Origin: Jackrogersella multiformis
Taxonomy: Eukaryota > Ascomycota > Sordariomycetes > Xylariales > Hypoxylaceae
Length of the DNA: 64,000 nt
Assembly: GCA_902806575.1 (NCBI GenBank)
Contig: CADCXD010000018.1
Coordinates: 248,001 to 312,000, forward strand
Direction of reading: 5' to 3'
Both the position numbers and the translations under genes were made by a program. Every line of letters starts with the position of its first letter. Positions within the stretch are counted from its first letter, which is position 1. Under the pieces are notes generated by a model. That model worked only from the letters and a program-made list of their open reading frames with translations, had not been told where the DNA came from and did not search any database. Below, in pieces: positions 24,097 through 34,522 of the stretch.

Positions 24097-25087
24097 ATGC
24101 CTCCTCAACCTCGTGAACCCCCTCACTTCTCCACCAACTCGTTCGGATTGTGAAGAGCAGCATTAACATGTAGTAGACAAGGTCTTGACGACTATCACCT
24201 GGCTTTTGTCAATCATTGTCTCGGTTTACTATACGTTTGAGAAACCACATGATGGAGCCTGGGTTCGTCGAAAGATATGGGGCCAGAACGCTGCGTTTCA
24301 CACAGCGTTCAGGATGAACCATATCATTGCCAGCATCTACTGGTAAGATTCATATAATTTCCCGCATCGTAAGGTGCCCTGACTGACATGTTTCATTCGA
24401 TCAGGATCGTTCTCTTCATCCTCCAGGGAGGATATATCGCCCATCTCTTTTCTGGAACCGTGGAGCACGTGAACGCGGCTTGTTCAGTGGGAAGTCATTT
24501 TATCGTCAATAACCTCTTCCACTTTGCATTCGTGATGCTCTTTGTGCGCTCCTATTTCGGCTGGTCGGAGTTGTTCATCATTCTCAACTTCATCAACCTG
24601 ACGTCGCTGTACTTCCGCCATCCCGGATACGCTAGGTTTATCCATACGCCTGTTGTTTCCGGACCTTTGGCTTGGACCTTTGTTGCGATTTACTGGAACG
24701 GGGCTATCATGGTGCCCCATCCCGACTCGCTTGTTGCCCGTATCTTTGGCAACATCTTCATCTGGTCCATCCTGGTGTATGGCCTGTTTTTCATCGTTGC
24801 ATACAAAGTTAGTATAACTGTACTCGTAAATTCCCAGATATGTCGTTAACATTCTCTAGGATTACACCATGGGGTTCAGTCTCAGTGTCCTGTCGGCAGC
24901 AATCGGGGTATCCCAATTCCTTCGACAGGTGATTGCGTTTCAGTGGATATTCGCATTTATCATCATGGCAATTCTCTTCGTGGCAACCGTCGTCGTTGCC
25001 GTGCCCGCCACAACGGGAAGAGACATCAAATTTGCGAGAGCGCGACAGAGCGATACCGAGCGAGCGCCGCTCCTCGGTGAGAGTTAG
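24097..25087 (+). CDS. DUF1774 multi-pass membrane protein, 5' end uncertain or damaged
   Basis: Three well-formed exons are visible: from about 24170 to 24342, 24405-24807 and 24860-25087 (TAG). They are joined by introns of 62 and 52 nt (GTAAGA and GTTAGT donors). The protein has about five to six hydrophobic helices and matches fungal DUF1774 proteins, for example TFEKPHDGAWVRRKIWGQN, the conserved LYFRHPG region, SGPLAWTFVAIYWNGA and the DYTMGF start of the last exon. Function is unknown. The 5' end is a problem: the frame of exon A has TAA at 24164-24166. An upstream ATG at 24097 opens a frame in a different phase that meets TGA at 24151-24153. Either a non-obvious intron (GTGAAC at 24113 to TAG at 24173 is phase-compatible, but its branch site would be very close to the acceptor) or a disabled start explains this. 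Confidence 0.75.
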
Positions 25088-25752
25088 GCATCTCATGGGG
25101 AGGTGTCTAGTAAATGATTCGCCATCGTAATGATTGAACAAAGACGAGGGCAGAGGCAATGGATAAGTATGGGACTTGGTAATATCTCTGCTCAATCGGG
25201 GTCGATGGGTGACGCTCACACGCTGTCATTCAGGTGTCCCTTTTCATAGCTTAGCTAGCGGTGGTGCGATGGCGTTGGTAGGAATCAAGGAGCGAGGTGT
25301 CAACGAAGGGTTGGCCTCGACTACTTTTAGGGGGGTAGATACTTGCATCATTAATTCTCGTGTATTACCGGATCATAACCTCTTACCAAAAATTGTGTTT
25401 ATTAAATACTTACCTTAGGTAGGTAGATAATTAAATACTTACCTAGGTACCTTAGTATCATAAGTATCGAATCATCTGACAAGTCCTGATAAATCGGACA
25501 ACAATTTAATAGGGTATGATAACGATAATAACGATAGGTGAGTAACGTGGGGTCATAACTTACGGGTACATATTCATCCGGGTACATATATTTTTTCATA
25601 CTAGGTACATACTACATAGGAGCTATTAGGTATTATCAGAATTTAATCAACTTGCAACTTATAAAGTCTTCCTAACAATTTACGACCTTGGAACTCATAA
25701 AATAAACCCACGGACTTTGGACTTTTCAGAAGTCACATAAATCAGTTTCATC
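25088..25752. other. Intergenic region between the DUF1774 gene and the phosphopantetheinyl transferase
   Basis: No gene is seen. The middle part (25400-25460) carries repeated TACTTACCTTAGGTAGGTAG / TACTTACCTAGGTACCTTAG-type motifs in tandem. The right end is the presumed promoter of the transferase gene, whose ATG is at 25753. Confidence 0.5.
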
Positions 25753-26719
25753 ATGTTTCCCTCCATCGGATCTATAGGTATCGGAACGGACATTTGTCAA
25801 ATCCAGAGGATCTTTACGACCCTGAAAGGCAGGATGGGTACTAAATTTACTCATCGCATCCTCAACCCCCAAGAGGGAAGAAGAAAGCAAACCGCGGTTC
25901 TCCTCAGCCCTGTTAAAAGGAGGACCCAAGCCCTGGAATCTATCCCCACCTCTGTTGGTAAGCCTCCCGGACCAGATGTGAAATTGAGGCCGTTGTTGTT
26001 CAAGGCAGCTACGCACATGGCTGGCAGGTTGGTGCAGAAACCCATAGGAATTAGCCAGAGCGAGACAACTCACATTTTGTATCAGGTTCGCAGCAAAAGA
26101 AGCAGTCATGAAAGCCTACAATCGCCCGCTTTCCTTCCATGACATTACCATCGTTTATGAGTACGAATTGACTCCAAGCCAATGGTCCAAGCTGTATAAC
26201 CAAGAACCTCCCAGCTCTTTAGCGGAACAAGAAGCTCCGGAAGGAGTAGAAAACCCACCGCATGAATCTACAGAGAACCCAGAAGAACCAGAAGAGCCAG
26301 AAAAGCCAGAAAAGCCAGGAGAGCTAAAAGATCCAGAATCTCCATCGGAGGTATCACGGCAAGCTTCCGAATACCTTAAAAGCTTCCAGAAACCAATCGC
26401 GATTATTAAGGACGATACCCGTGGTGATGTATACGCGCGTCTCAGCATCAGCCATGATGGGGCCTATGCCACGGCTATGTGCATGGTTCTCTTAGACGAC
26501 CCGCCTCTCCAACCGGGTATGTTTGAAGCAATGGTGAAGAGTAAGATGCCGATTCGAACCCCAAAGCGCAAGGCAGCAGAAGATTCGAAGGATGAGACCG
26601 CAGCAGGCTCGGAGGATAAGACAGCAGTAGAAGACTCGGAGGAGAAGGCCACAGAAGACCCGGAGAACAAGACTGCAGCAGACCCGAAGAATCAGAGCAA
26701 CCAATTGATGATAGATTAA
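25753..26719 (+). CDS. 4'-phosphopantetheinyl transferase, AcpS/Ppt2-like, with low-complexity insertions
   Basis: Two exons, 25753-26027 and 26086-26719, separated by a 58-nt GT-AG intron; 302 residues. Splicing creates MAGRFAAKEAVMKAYNRPLSFHDI, which matches the AcpS motif with the catalytic/Mg-binding glutamate E97. The N-terminal motif IGIGTDICQIQRI supplies the metal-binding Asp, and a C-terminal core ARLSISHDGAYATAMCMV lies at about 209-226. Such enzymes move 4'-phosphopantetheine from CoA onto a serine of acyl carrier protein; the AcpS-like fungal form (Ppt2) serves mitochondrial ACP. No convincing mitochondrial presequence is visible. Oddities: about 40 extra residues between the first motif and the catalytic helix, a Pro/Glu-rich insertion near 130-190 with PEEPEEPEKPEKP repeats, and an acidic/Lys repeat tail after about residue 250. 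A typical AcpS is about 120-200 residues. Confidence 0.87.
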
Positions 26720-27386
26720 GCTCCCCTCTAGTTTCGCTCTATTTAATATGAGCTCTCTTTGACTTAAGAAGCCATTGGCCAAGAAGTTGAATCAATCTAT
26801 TATAAAAAAAATGCAACTCTTAATTGAGCACCTCTATATAGGTACTTAGCTAGGCTCGTGAATGATATCTCTGTAATCCGCCTAACGTATGAAATATGAA
26901 ATATGAAATACCTAGGAGATTAAAAGTCTGGATTCAAATCTTACTGAATATCCCCCTTTTCCAGTCGGGATTCCTCGTATGTGCCTACACAACGTGAGCT
27001 CGAATAAACCCCAAATGCAAGTTTGACCTTAGCTGCTTAAGTAGGTACCTAGGTAGGTATGTACCGCTATCTACTCCTCACCAACCCCTTTTCTACATAC
27101 CTTGGTAGGTACATACACTTTGCATACGAGTGCGGCAAAGCCACCAATTGTAAATTCGCATGACGCAACCAGCACCAACGCCCCCTTATTGCAGTTTCTT
27201 AGTACTAGCTAGCACTGACTATTATGTCTCGGCCACCAGCAAACCAAGCCACTTGTGCCCCGCACAGTGCCGAGGGGCGGGAACCCCTATGGTTAGCTAT
27301 ATAAGGCAGTATATGGGCTAGAAAAATATCAGCATAAATATTCTGGAACGCCGGTCCGAATGGCCCTTTGCAGAGATGCTGCGATC
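26720..27386. other. Intergenic region between the phosphopantetheinyl transferase and tRNA-Arg
   Basis: No gene is supported. It contains three tandem ATGAAAT units near 26888-26908 and a TAGGTACCTAGGTAGGTATGTACC cluster-type motif near 27042-27064. The sequence immediately 5' of the tRNA shows no obvious coding content. Confidence 0.5.
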
Positions 27387-27493
27387 GACTGCTTGGCGCA
27401 ATGGTAGCGCGCGGTCCTCCTATTATAGCGGGCATCCCCCATATTATAGGTAGTGATAGACTGAGGTTGCGGGTTCGAGTCCCGTGGTGGTCG
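27387..27493 (+). tRNA. tRNA-Arg (anticodon CCT) with a 35-nt intron
   Basis: A complete cloverleaf can be folded by hand. The acceptor stem GACTGCT pairs with GGTGGTC (27486-27492, with G-T wobbles) and G is the discriminator. The D-stem GCGC/GCGC is at 27396-27399 and 27407-27410. The anticodon stem CGGTC (27412-27416) pairs with GACTG (27459-27463). The T-arm is GCGGG-TTCGAGT-CCCGT at 27469-27485. The anticodon CCT is at 27419-27421. The intron, 27423-27457, sits after position 37, the canonical place, and its ATAGG (27446-27450) can pair with CCTAT across the anticodon. A T-rich Pol III terminator follows directly (TTTTTT from 27496). It should read AGG codons. Confidence 0.9.
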
Positions 27494-28223
27494 TCTTTTT
27501 TATTTTTTTGTTTAATGTCGCTGGGTTATTGATGTGGTTAATGGTATCAATTTTTGTGATTGATGTCTTTTGGGAGTTTGTTATTTTTTGGGTTATCTAA
27601 TATTTGGTTAAGTTGTGTGTGCTCTCTTAGCAATTCCTTAGCAATTCCATCTCTTGCCGATGATGGGTGGTCTTTCGTGGGCTGTGTTCAGGGATATGTT
27701 AGGATTCTACTTCGCTATATAGTATTTTCAGATGTCCTACCTAATTGCAATGCTAGTGCAACAGACTAGCAGCTAAATGCACCTCTTAGAGACATTTATA
27801 GAATGATTACCTCACAAACAGAAGCTGCGGCTAACGATTTAGTAACAACCAGTACCCGAAGTTACCACCTTAGAAGTACAACGCTAAGGCACCTTTGGTA
27901 GGGAGGTAGGATCGGAAATACCACCTGGCAGGTGTGAGATCTTCCTAACCTTAAACGAGGTAGGTAGGTATTACAGAGCCTCAACAGGGTAAGGTTACCT
28001 TCTATATTCCTAATAGATAACGGCCGATACCTGCAGCTTACACCAATAAACTAAACCTCAACTGCATTTCGAAACTTATTACATACCTAGCTGTCGTCGT
28101 CGTCGTCCGTCGCCTTGCAGCCCTGTCCGATTGCGAAAATAATCTGAAATTATTTAGTGAATTGTAATTGTAACTGTAATTGAATAATTACCTACTTTTC
28201 TTTACTTATAATTTAAATTTACT
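27494..28223. other. Intergenic region: tRNA terminator and BRE2 promoter
   Basis: It begins with T-rich Pol III termination sequence (27496-27510) and ends at the BRE2 start codon. A GTCGTC trinucleotide run lies near 28093-28111. No gene is supported. Confidence 0.5.
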
Positions 28224-30037
28224 ATGGCTACCGATGTGGATCTACCGAAGCGACAAATCACGCCCGTACCAATACCTACCCTCCCCATATCCGTTCCCCA
28301 GAAACGACCTCTCGAAGACGACTACGCGCCCCCTGTCTCCTCGCCACTCAATCCCAATCCCAATCCTAACCTCGATGTAAAACCTAGCAAATCTCAGTCG
28401 CATGACGACGTAGCAGTCATGGCGAGAGAGAAACCCGCTAGGAATAAAAAGGACACCTTAAAGAAGCGAGAGTCCAAAGCTGCACCTGGTGCCGATAGCT
28501 CCAGAGCAACGCCCGATCCTAAGATCAAAGAGCTCCCTCCGAACGAATCTTCGCCGCTACGGTATAAGCTCGCGCCCCCGAAGCCTTCCGACTTCGAGAC
28601 AGCTCGAGGTCCTGTGTTTACTCCCCATCACGAAATCACCACCCAGGACGGATCTACCATCCAATTCTTCGAGACATCAGAACAGTAAGTCGCATTCAAC
28701 GCGATACTATCGTAGCCTATCACTAATACTTTATTACTTTATATAGTGTCTATAATAAAAAGAGCTTCCACTACCTACACTGCATAGCCGACCCAGCCTT
28801 CCCTTCCTCCTTCTACTACCGACAGACCGAACCTGCACCCTACGGCGCTCATATCAGCTTCGAAGATGCCGCCACATACACATATATGGACCAGTTAGGT
28901 CGACATATAACCACAGACAAGGGCTTCAGGACTGCGAGGGCTAACGTCGCCGTTCGTCAGGGTCGATGGTATTGGGAATGCAAGATTACTAAAGGCACTA
29001 CCAAGAGCAACCCAGATGGAAGTGTCGAATCGCATGGCCACGTTCGCCTAGGATTCGCAAGACGCGAGGCCTCGTTAGACGCGCCGGTCGGCTACGACGC
29101 GTATAGTTACGGCATCCGCGACGTCCAAGGTCAGAAGATACACATGTCGCGACCAAAGGACTTCTTCCCTCCAGGCGAAGAGATCAAGGAAGGCGACGTG
29201 GTCGGACTCGAGATCCAGCTGCCGTCGGAGTACCTACACCGAAAAGTCGTCCAGGGCCAATACAACCCGGCTGTGGACTTGTTAGACGACGAAGAGCCGA
29301 CCATGGAGGCGGCAAACATCGTACGGGACAGAATACCGATCCGCTTCAAGCAGCACATCTACCTCGAGAAGATCGACTACCACACCACCAAGGAGCTAGA
29401 AGATCTCATGAACCCGTCGCCCGCGGGCCCCTCGGGCACGATAGGAAGCAGACCCGCCGACAGGCCCAACCCGAACCACCAGGTGCCGGCCCTACGCACG
29501 CTGCCCAAGTCGTGCATCCGGATCTACAAGAACGGCGTGCTCATGGGCACGCCCTTCACGGATCTGCTCGCCTTCCTCCCGCCGGCCTCGAAGCCGCAGG
29601 CCCAGGTGGGCGCGCGCGAGGGCATGGACGACGGCATGGCCGGGTACTACCCCGCGATCAGCGTGTTCCGAGGCGGCACGGCCGAAGTCAACTTCGGCCC
29701 CAACTTCTGGTTCCCGCCTCCGGGGTACCTGGACGGAGACGGGGACGGAGACGGGGACGTGGACATGGTCGACGTGGACACCGTAGAAGTCGCTACCACC
29801 ACCACCGCCGCCGCCACCTTCCTCGGCAGCCTGGATAAGATCCGGCCGGTGGCGGAGCGCTACGACGAGCAGATCGTGGAGGACATAGTTGCGGACGTGG
29901 TGGACGAGGTGGACTTCTGGATGCGCGACGGCGCGCGCGTCATCGACCGCACCGGCGGACGCGACGCCAAGGCCGAGACCACCGCCGGCATCGCCCCCGG
30001 CCGCGAGGAGATCAAGGAGCTCGTGCAGGACGACTAG
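28224..30037 (+). CDS. BRE2: COMPASS histone H3K4 methyltransferase subunit BRE2/ASH2 (SPRY domain)
   Basis: Two exons, 28224-28684 and 28747-30037, joined by a 62-nt intron (GTAAGT donor, TATATAG acceptor); 583 residues. Splicing gives TSEHVYNKKSFHYLHC, in phase. A Pro-rich, basic disordered N-terminus (1-125) precedes the SPRY domain, about 205-430, with RQGRWYWECKITKG, the HVRLGFARREASLDAPVGYDAYSYGIRD motif region (seen at 29038-29121) and DVVGLEIQLPSEY. These segments are typical of Ash2L/Bre2, which with the RbBP5/Swd1 subunit stimulates the SET1 enzyme in the nucleus. Long linkers interrupt the second half of SPRY, as is usual in filamentous fungi, including a GDGDGDGD repeat near 29740-29757. 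The C-terminal helix near 560-583 fits the DPY30/Sdc1-binding region. The 3' half is strongly GC-rich. Confidence 0.92.
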
Positions 30038-31014
30038 CGCGCGTCCGCAAAGAAGGTCTCCAAGCGCCGCCCGCCTGCCGATCCCGATCATGCTGCCGAT
30101 TTCGTGTCTCCGCCGGGGAGGAGGAGGCAGAGCTTAAGGCTGAGGAAGAGAGCGAGGCCGGGAGGGGATTAGTTAAGGGATTAGGGGGTTAAGAGGGGTT
30201 AGAGGACTAGGAAGAGGTAAGGGAGGAGTTGATGACGATGGTGGCTATGGCCTCGAATTTGAGTTGAGTTGAGTTAGGCTATTAAGTTAGGTCGACTTGA
30301 CTTGGCATTGATAGGAGAATAAGGAAACTAGGAGCTGCGATGTACTTACTACCTAGGCTCCTTGGCTCCTAGGCAGCTATGGTCTAAATAAGCTACGTAC
30401 CAAGCCAATTAAGCAATCATCGCGGATTTTCTTCTGCTAGGACGAGGGTTGTGAGAGAGACGGATGCTATGTGATTTGTTTTCTTCTCTTCTCTCCTCGC
30501 CACTTGACTTCGCTTCGCTTCGTGTCGATACAATTTTCTAAGCTAATTCCTCGCATGCGTGTGACAAAACCGGGTATCTTCGTATTATAACTACCTATTA
30601 TAACTGTGCTGTGTTGTGTATCCGTCATGCGATACGTACGTAAACTCTCGTAGCCTCGTGGATGGCTGGTAAGTAGTGACTAGTAATGACTAGCAAAAGA
30701 AGTGGGTAGGAGGTCGTAAGTAGGTAATAAGAAGTAAGCAAGATTAGCTACCCACTAGCTAGCTGTGCGCCTTCGGGTTCTTTTCTCCTTGTCCTCCCCT
30801 TGTTCCTTTCGCCTTTCGCCTTTGCCTTTCCCTTACTCCTGTTCCCATATCCCTGTTCCCCTATCCCCCTTCCCATACCCTATCTATATCTGATTCCCTC
30901 CCTTTCAACCGGCCTGCTCTCCCCCATTTTCATATGAACTCATGTCTTATTACCCACTTCCGACTCCCCCCTTCCTACCTCCCTTGTCAATTCCTGTATC
31001 CTACAACCTCCATC
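30038..31014. other. Convergent intergenic region between BRE2 and the membrane-protein gene
   Basis: The two flanking genes end towards each other here, so this holds two 3' flanks. It is rich in TAGGTA-type motifs (30350-30375) and C/T-rich stretches near 30785-30900. No gene is supported. Confidence 0.5.
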
Positions 31015-32436
31015 CTAAATCTTCGTCTCCCCCGTCCCCGACGCCGGGCCGGACACAGATACCGCCGGTAGCTGCTGCTGCTGCTGGTATTGCTGTTGCT
31101 GCAGCGAATCACTCGGCACGCCCTCGATACGAAGCACGCTCTTATCACCCGGGCTGACCTCCCCATCATCCGGCTCCTCGACCTCCCCTAGCACCACACC
31201 CCCCTCCCCTACCCCGACCCCCGCCTCCGCAGCCTCCCTCTCCAGCCGCGTCTCCCTGCCGCGCTTGTAGCAGTACCACAGCATGGACAGCAGCAGGAAC
31301 ACGGCGACGCTCCACAGCACGTTGGTGCCGACGAAAGCGGGCCAGCGTGTCTTGAGTGCGTTGACGATGCCCTTCAGCAGGCCGGCCACGGCGCCCGGCT
31401 TCGTCACCAGCTCCATGAGGTTTCCGGGGCTGAGCAGCTTCTTGGCGCCGCCCGCCTCGCCTTCGGCCTTCATCTCCAGGCCCTGGGCCTCGGCCGCCAC
31501 GGCCAGCAGCTCGGGGGCCAGCGACGAGGTGAGCTTGTCGGGGAGCTGCGCCACGAGCTTCTTGAGGCTCTTGGGCAGCTTCTCGTAGGAGCGGGCGAGC
31601 ACGCCGTCACGGTCCTCGATCAGCCCTACCAGGTCGCCGTACGCCGTCGGCACGCCGTTGACCAGGTCCTTGAGCACCTGCGTGAAGCGCCGCAGGGTCT
31701 CGGCCGACTCGCGCGACAGCGAGAACGCCTTGTTGTCGGTGGACGCCGCGAGGTTCAGGTCCTCGAGCACGCGCGCCATGTCGGTTTCTTCGTTGAGGGC
31801 TTCGTGCGAGGGGGAGGAGGATGAGGAGGCGTCGGCGGCGGTGGTGGTTGAGGGGACGGTGAGGTGCTGCTCGTGCTTGTGCTTGTGCTGATCCTGGTCG
31901 TGCTTCCCGCCGGGCTTGCGCTTTAGGCTCATGTTCCGCGACAGGTTCGTGACGAAGGCGAAGCGCTTGGGCTTTTGGTCGCTTTTCTCCTTGTCGTTAT
32001 CGTTACCCTTGCCATTGCTGACATCCTTGATAGCAACATCTTGCTTGCTGCTACTGCTCTTACTCTCGCCCCTACTACCGAAGCTAGAAGTATCACTATC
32101 CAACTCGATCACGGGCGTCTTAACGCGCGGGGGCAGGGGCGGTGGCGTCTCGTCGTCGTCGTCGCTAACAAGGCCGTTATCTGACGGAGAGGTAAGCCGC
32201 TCGAGGAACTTCTCGTCCTCCGTATCGAGGATGGGCATACCCTCGACACGCTCCAGGACGATCTCGGGGGAGCTCGAGAACTCGGAGCTTGTGATGGTGG
32301 GACTGGATATCGGCGAGTCCACGATTTCTTTCCCCTTTCCCTTTTCTCTGGTTCTCTCCTCTTTCTCTAACCGCAGCTTCTCGGCCTTCTGCTCGCGGTG
32401 CTTCTTCAGTTTCTTGTACGTGAAGAACTCGAGCAT
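31015..32436 (-). CDS. Uncharacterised fungal single-pass membrane protein
   Basis: A single open frame of 473 codons from ATG at 32436. I do not assign a function. Visible features are a basic, charged N-terminus (MLEFFTYKKLKKHREQKAEK), a motif EDEKFLERLTS ... TPPPLPPR near residues 73-104 that I recognise as recurring in otherwise unannotated Pezizomycotina proteins, a low-complexity Ser/Lys/Asp-rich middle, a conserved-looking helical region about 225-330 (ALSRESAETLRRFTQVLKDLVNG-like), one transmembrane helix about 369-391 (NVLWSVAVFLLLSMLWYCY) followed by basic residues, and a C-terminal Gln tract. There is no signal peptide, so a membrane-anchored protein with a long cytosolic N-terminus is the simplest reading. 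Confidence 0.8.
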   Translation of the reverse strand: MLEFFTYKKLKKHREQKAEKLRLEKEERTREKGKGKEIVDSPISSPTITSSEFSSSPEIVLERVEGMPILDTEDEKFLERLTSPSDNGLVSDDDDETPPPLPPRVKTPVIELDSDTSSFGSRGESKSSSSKQDVAIKDVSNGKGNDNDKEKSDQKPKRFAFVTNLSRNMSLKRKPGGKHDQDQHKHKHEQHLTVPSTTTAADASSSSSPSHEALNEETDMARVLEDLNLAASTDNKAFSLSRESAETLRRFTQVLKDLVNGVPTAYGDLVGLIEDRDGVLARSYEKLPKSLKKLVAQLPDKLTSSLAPELLAVAAEAQGLEMKAEGEAGGAKKLLSPGNLMELVTKPGAVAGLLKGIVNALKTRWPAFVGTNVLWSVAVFLLLSMLWYCYKRGRETRLEREAAEAGVGVGEGGVVLGEVEEPDDGEVSPGDKSVLRIEGVPSDSLQQQQYQQQQQLPAVSVSGPASGTGETKI

Positions 32437-33433
32437 GTTGGCTCTTTGTATTCCGTACGGAATATGGTATGTAGGATCGGGAGGCGGGTATGAGTATAGG
32501 TACGGGTATGAGTACGGGTATGAGTACGGGTATGGGCACGGGTATGGGTGAGTATATGATTCTGACGATAAGATGAAGAAGGAAGGAAATGAAAAATTGA
32601 ATTGGAAATCAATTGCTGTGATATGTGATACACAAACTTAATACCCCATAGCCCCCGAAGCCTGTTTTATCTTTGTCGGTTGGGATGTAAATGATTGGCT
32701 AATACCCCAAGATGCGAGTGTTGAATCGGAGTTGCTCTGTCAAGCGAGGGGCAAGGGACCTGGAGCTTCCCGATTTCTAGGTATGAGGTCATTACACAGC
32801 CACAACTATCTGTGGCGAAAGCTCCCCTTATCGCACTAAACAGTCGTAATACACTGTTAGTTATACCATCATCAACTGGCTGTCTGGTAACATAGGAGGC
32901 CTCGTTACAATAGCCTTAAGTATTGATGTTATTGTAACTTGACTCTCCCTTACCTGGGTATCTCTACCTTTAGGTACCTTTATATACTCATCACTTCCGC
33001 ATCTCCCACACCAAGGCGATAAGTCTATTAACCCACCACCTAAGCACGCATATGTAAGTAAATTTGCATATAAAAGCAACGATAAACATAAGAACTCTCC
33101 ATAAGCCGTAGAATAAACGTAGACAAGCACATACGGTAGTCTATTAATTTCACTTTCAGGGGGACATATTGTTCCCAAGGGTATCTCGCATCTCCCTTTC
33201 CCTTCCTTCTATCCTTTTTTACTCCCTGTTTCATTTCCATTTCCATTCCTATTCCATTTGTATTTCTCTTTCTCTTTTCCTTTTCCCACCAGCCAAGACC
33301 AGTATGGGCGAATCCGCGACGGTGGGAAGCATCGAGACTTTCATAGCGTACGACCTCCTTTTATTTTTCGTAAGGCGTCCTAACAATCCATCGTGAAGTA
33401 CATACACCCCTCCCTCATCACTCACTTCCTTCT
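32437..33433. other. Intergenic region with a 12-bp tandem repeat
   Basis: Upstream of the membrane-protein gene is a degenerate tandem array of GAGTACGGGTAT-like 12-mers at about 32485-32550, inside the likely promoter or 5' leader. The rest contains the 3' flank of NSE1 and no supported gene. Confidence 0.55.
32485..32550. repeat. 12-bp tandem repeat upstream of the membrane-protein gene
   Basis: Degenerate copies of GAGTACGGGTAT (with GGCACGGGTATG variants) between about 50 and 115 bp upstream of the start codon at 32436. Confidence 0.8.
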
Positions 33434-34522
33434 TCACTCCTCCTCTCCACCCTCCCCATCCTCCACAATCGTATCCACAAGACTACTCCTCCGCCCGCCC
33501 TTTCCACTCCTCCTCCTCCCCCTCCTCCACGCCTCCGTCTCGGTAACCGCGCGCTCGCCCACGAAGTGTCTGCCGTCCCACTCCTTCCCGCACTTCGGAC
33601 ACGCGGGGGGGTTGCCAATACCACTACCGCTCCCGTTCGCCTTCATGCGCCAGAAGGCGTCCAGGCAGCCGTCGTGGATGCGCGCGTTGCAGTCGCGCTC
33701 GGCGCACCGCTGGCCCGCCGTCACGATCTCGCGGCACGCCTCGCAGAACTTGACGCGCTGCCACTCGTCCGCCGCCCCCTCCGCGTCGTTGTACGCGTCC
33801 ACCAGCCACGTGCGCAGCTCCATTAGCGCCCGCGCGCTCAGGCTGTAGAACCCCTGCGCGCTGCGCTCGAACCACCCCGAGTCCACCATGCTCTGCATCG
33901 TCGTCTCCACCTCGCTGCTGCGCAGGCCCCTTAGGCTCTGAGTTTGTGTTGGCGTCTGCGTCTCGCCGTTCTCCCCCCCTTCCCCCTCGCCCGCGCCGTC
34001 CCCGTTGCCGTCCTCGTTCCGCGGCGGCGCCCGCAGCTTGTTCGCCTGCATGCCGTCGAGGCACAGCATCTCCATGCGCGGGGTGTTGTACTTGTCGAGC
34101 ATGGCGTCGATGACGCGGCGCACGAACGCGATCTCCTCGGGCGAGTGCAGCGTCGCCAGCTGCGTCACGGGGTCGCTCGTCGTGTTGACCACCGCGTACA
34201 TCCGCTCCTTGGTCACCTGGTGCGTCGCGCTGCGGATCTCCATGTCGAACGGCGACACCGCCTCCGACGCCGCCGACACGTACGACTCGAAGTCCTCGCG
34301 GGTCACCTGGTCCGCCGTCGTGGCCTGCGGCTCCTCGTCCGCGTCGCCGTTGCCGTTGGGGTTCCGGCGCTCGCGCTCGTGCGCGATCCGTTCTTGCGCC
34401 GTGAAGATGGCCGCCAGGATGGGCTGCGCTTGGCTGAACGTCAGGGTCCCGCGGGCCATGAAGGCCTGCAGGAAGGCTCGGTTGCCGTCGTCGTAGTGCT
34501 GGGTTATGTCGTCTTCCTCCAT
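33434..34522 (-). CDS. NSE1: SMC5/6 complex subunit NSE1 (RING-like E3 component)
   Basis: An intronless frame of 362 residues from ATG at 34522. The N-terminal two-thirds resemble the winged-helix part of Nse1: HYDDGNRAFLQAFMARGTLTFSQAQPILAAI at the start, DMEIRSATHQVTKERMYAVVNTTSDPVTQLATLHSPEEIAFVR in the middle, and SEVETTMQSMVDSGWFERSAQGFYSLSARALMELR. The C-terminus has a RING-like Cys/His cluster (FCEACREIV ... RCAERDCNARIHDGC ... CPKC) fitting the Nse1 variant RING. Nse1 with Nse3 and Nse4 binds the SMC5/6 heads and supports DNA repair and rDNA stability in the nucleus. A Gly/Asn/Glu-rich linker near 165-200 makes it longer than yeast homologues. Two ACGCGT boxes lie about 208 and 229 bp upstream. 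Confidence 0.92.
   Translation of the reverse strand: MEEDDITQHYDDGNRAFLQAFMARGTLTFSQAQPILAAIFTAQERIAHERERRNPNGNGDADEEPQATTADQVTREDFESYVSAASEAVSPFDMEIRSATHQVTKERMYAVVNTTSDPVTQLATLHSPEEIAFVRRVIDAMLDKYNTPRMEMLCLDGMQANKLRAPPRNEDGNGDGAGEGEGGENGETQTPTQTQSLRGLRSSEVETTMQSMVDSGWFERSAQGFYSLSARALMELRTWLVDAYNDAEGAADEWQRVKFCEACREIVTAGQRCAERDCNARIHDGCLDAFWRMKANGSGSGIGNPPACPKCGKEWDGRHFVGERAVTETEAWRRGRRRSGKGGRRSSLVDTIVEDGEGGEEE

Noticed and set aside
29492..30091. 199-codon minus-strand open frame
   Set aside because: Antisense to the GC-rich end of BRE2; composition and lack of motifs mark it as a shadow.
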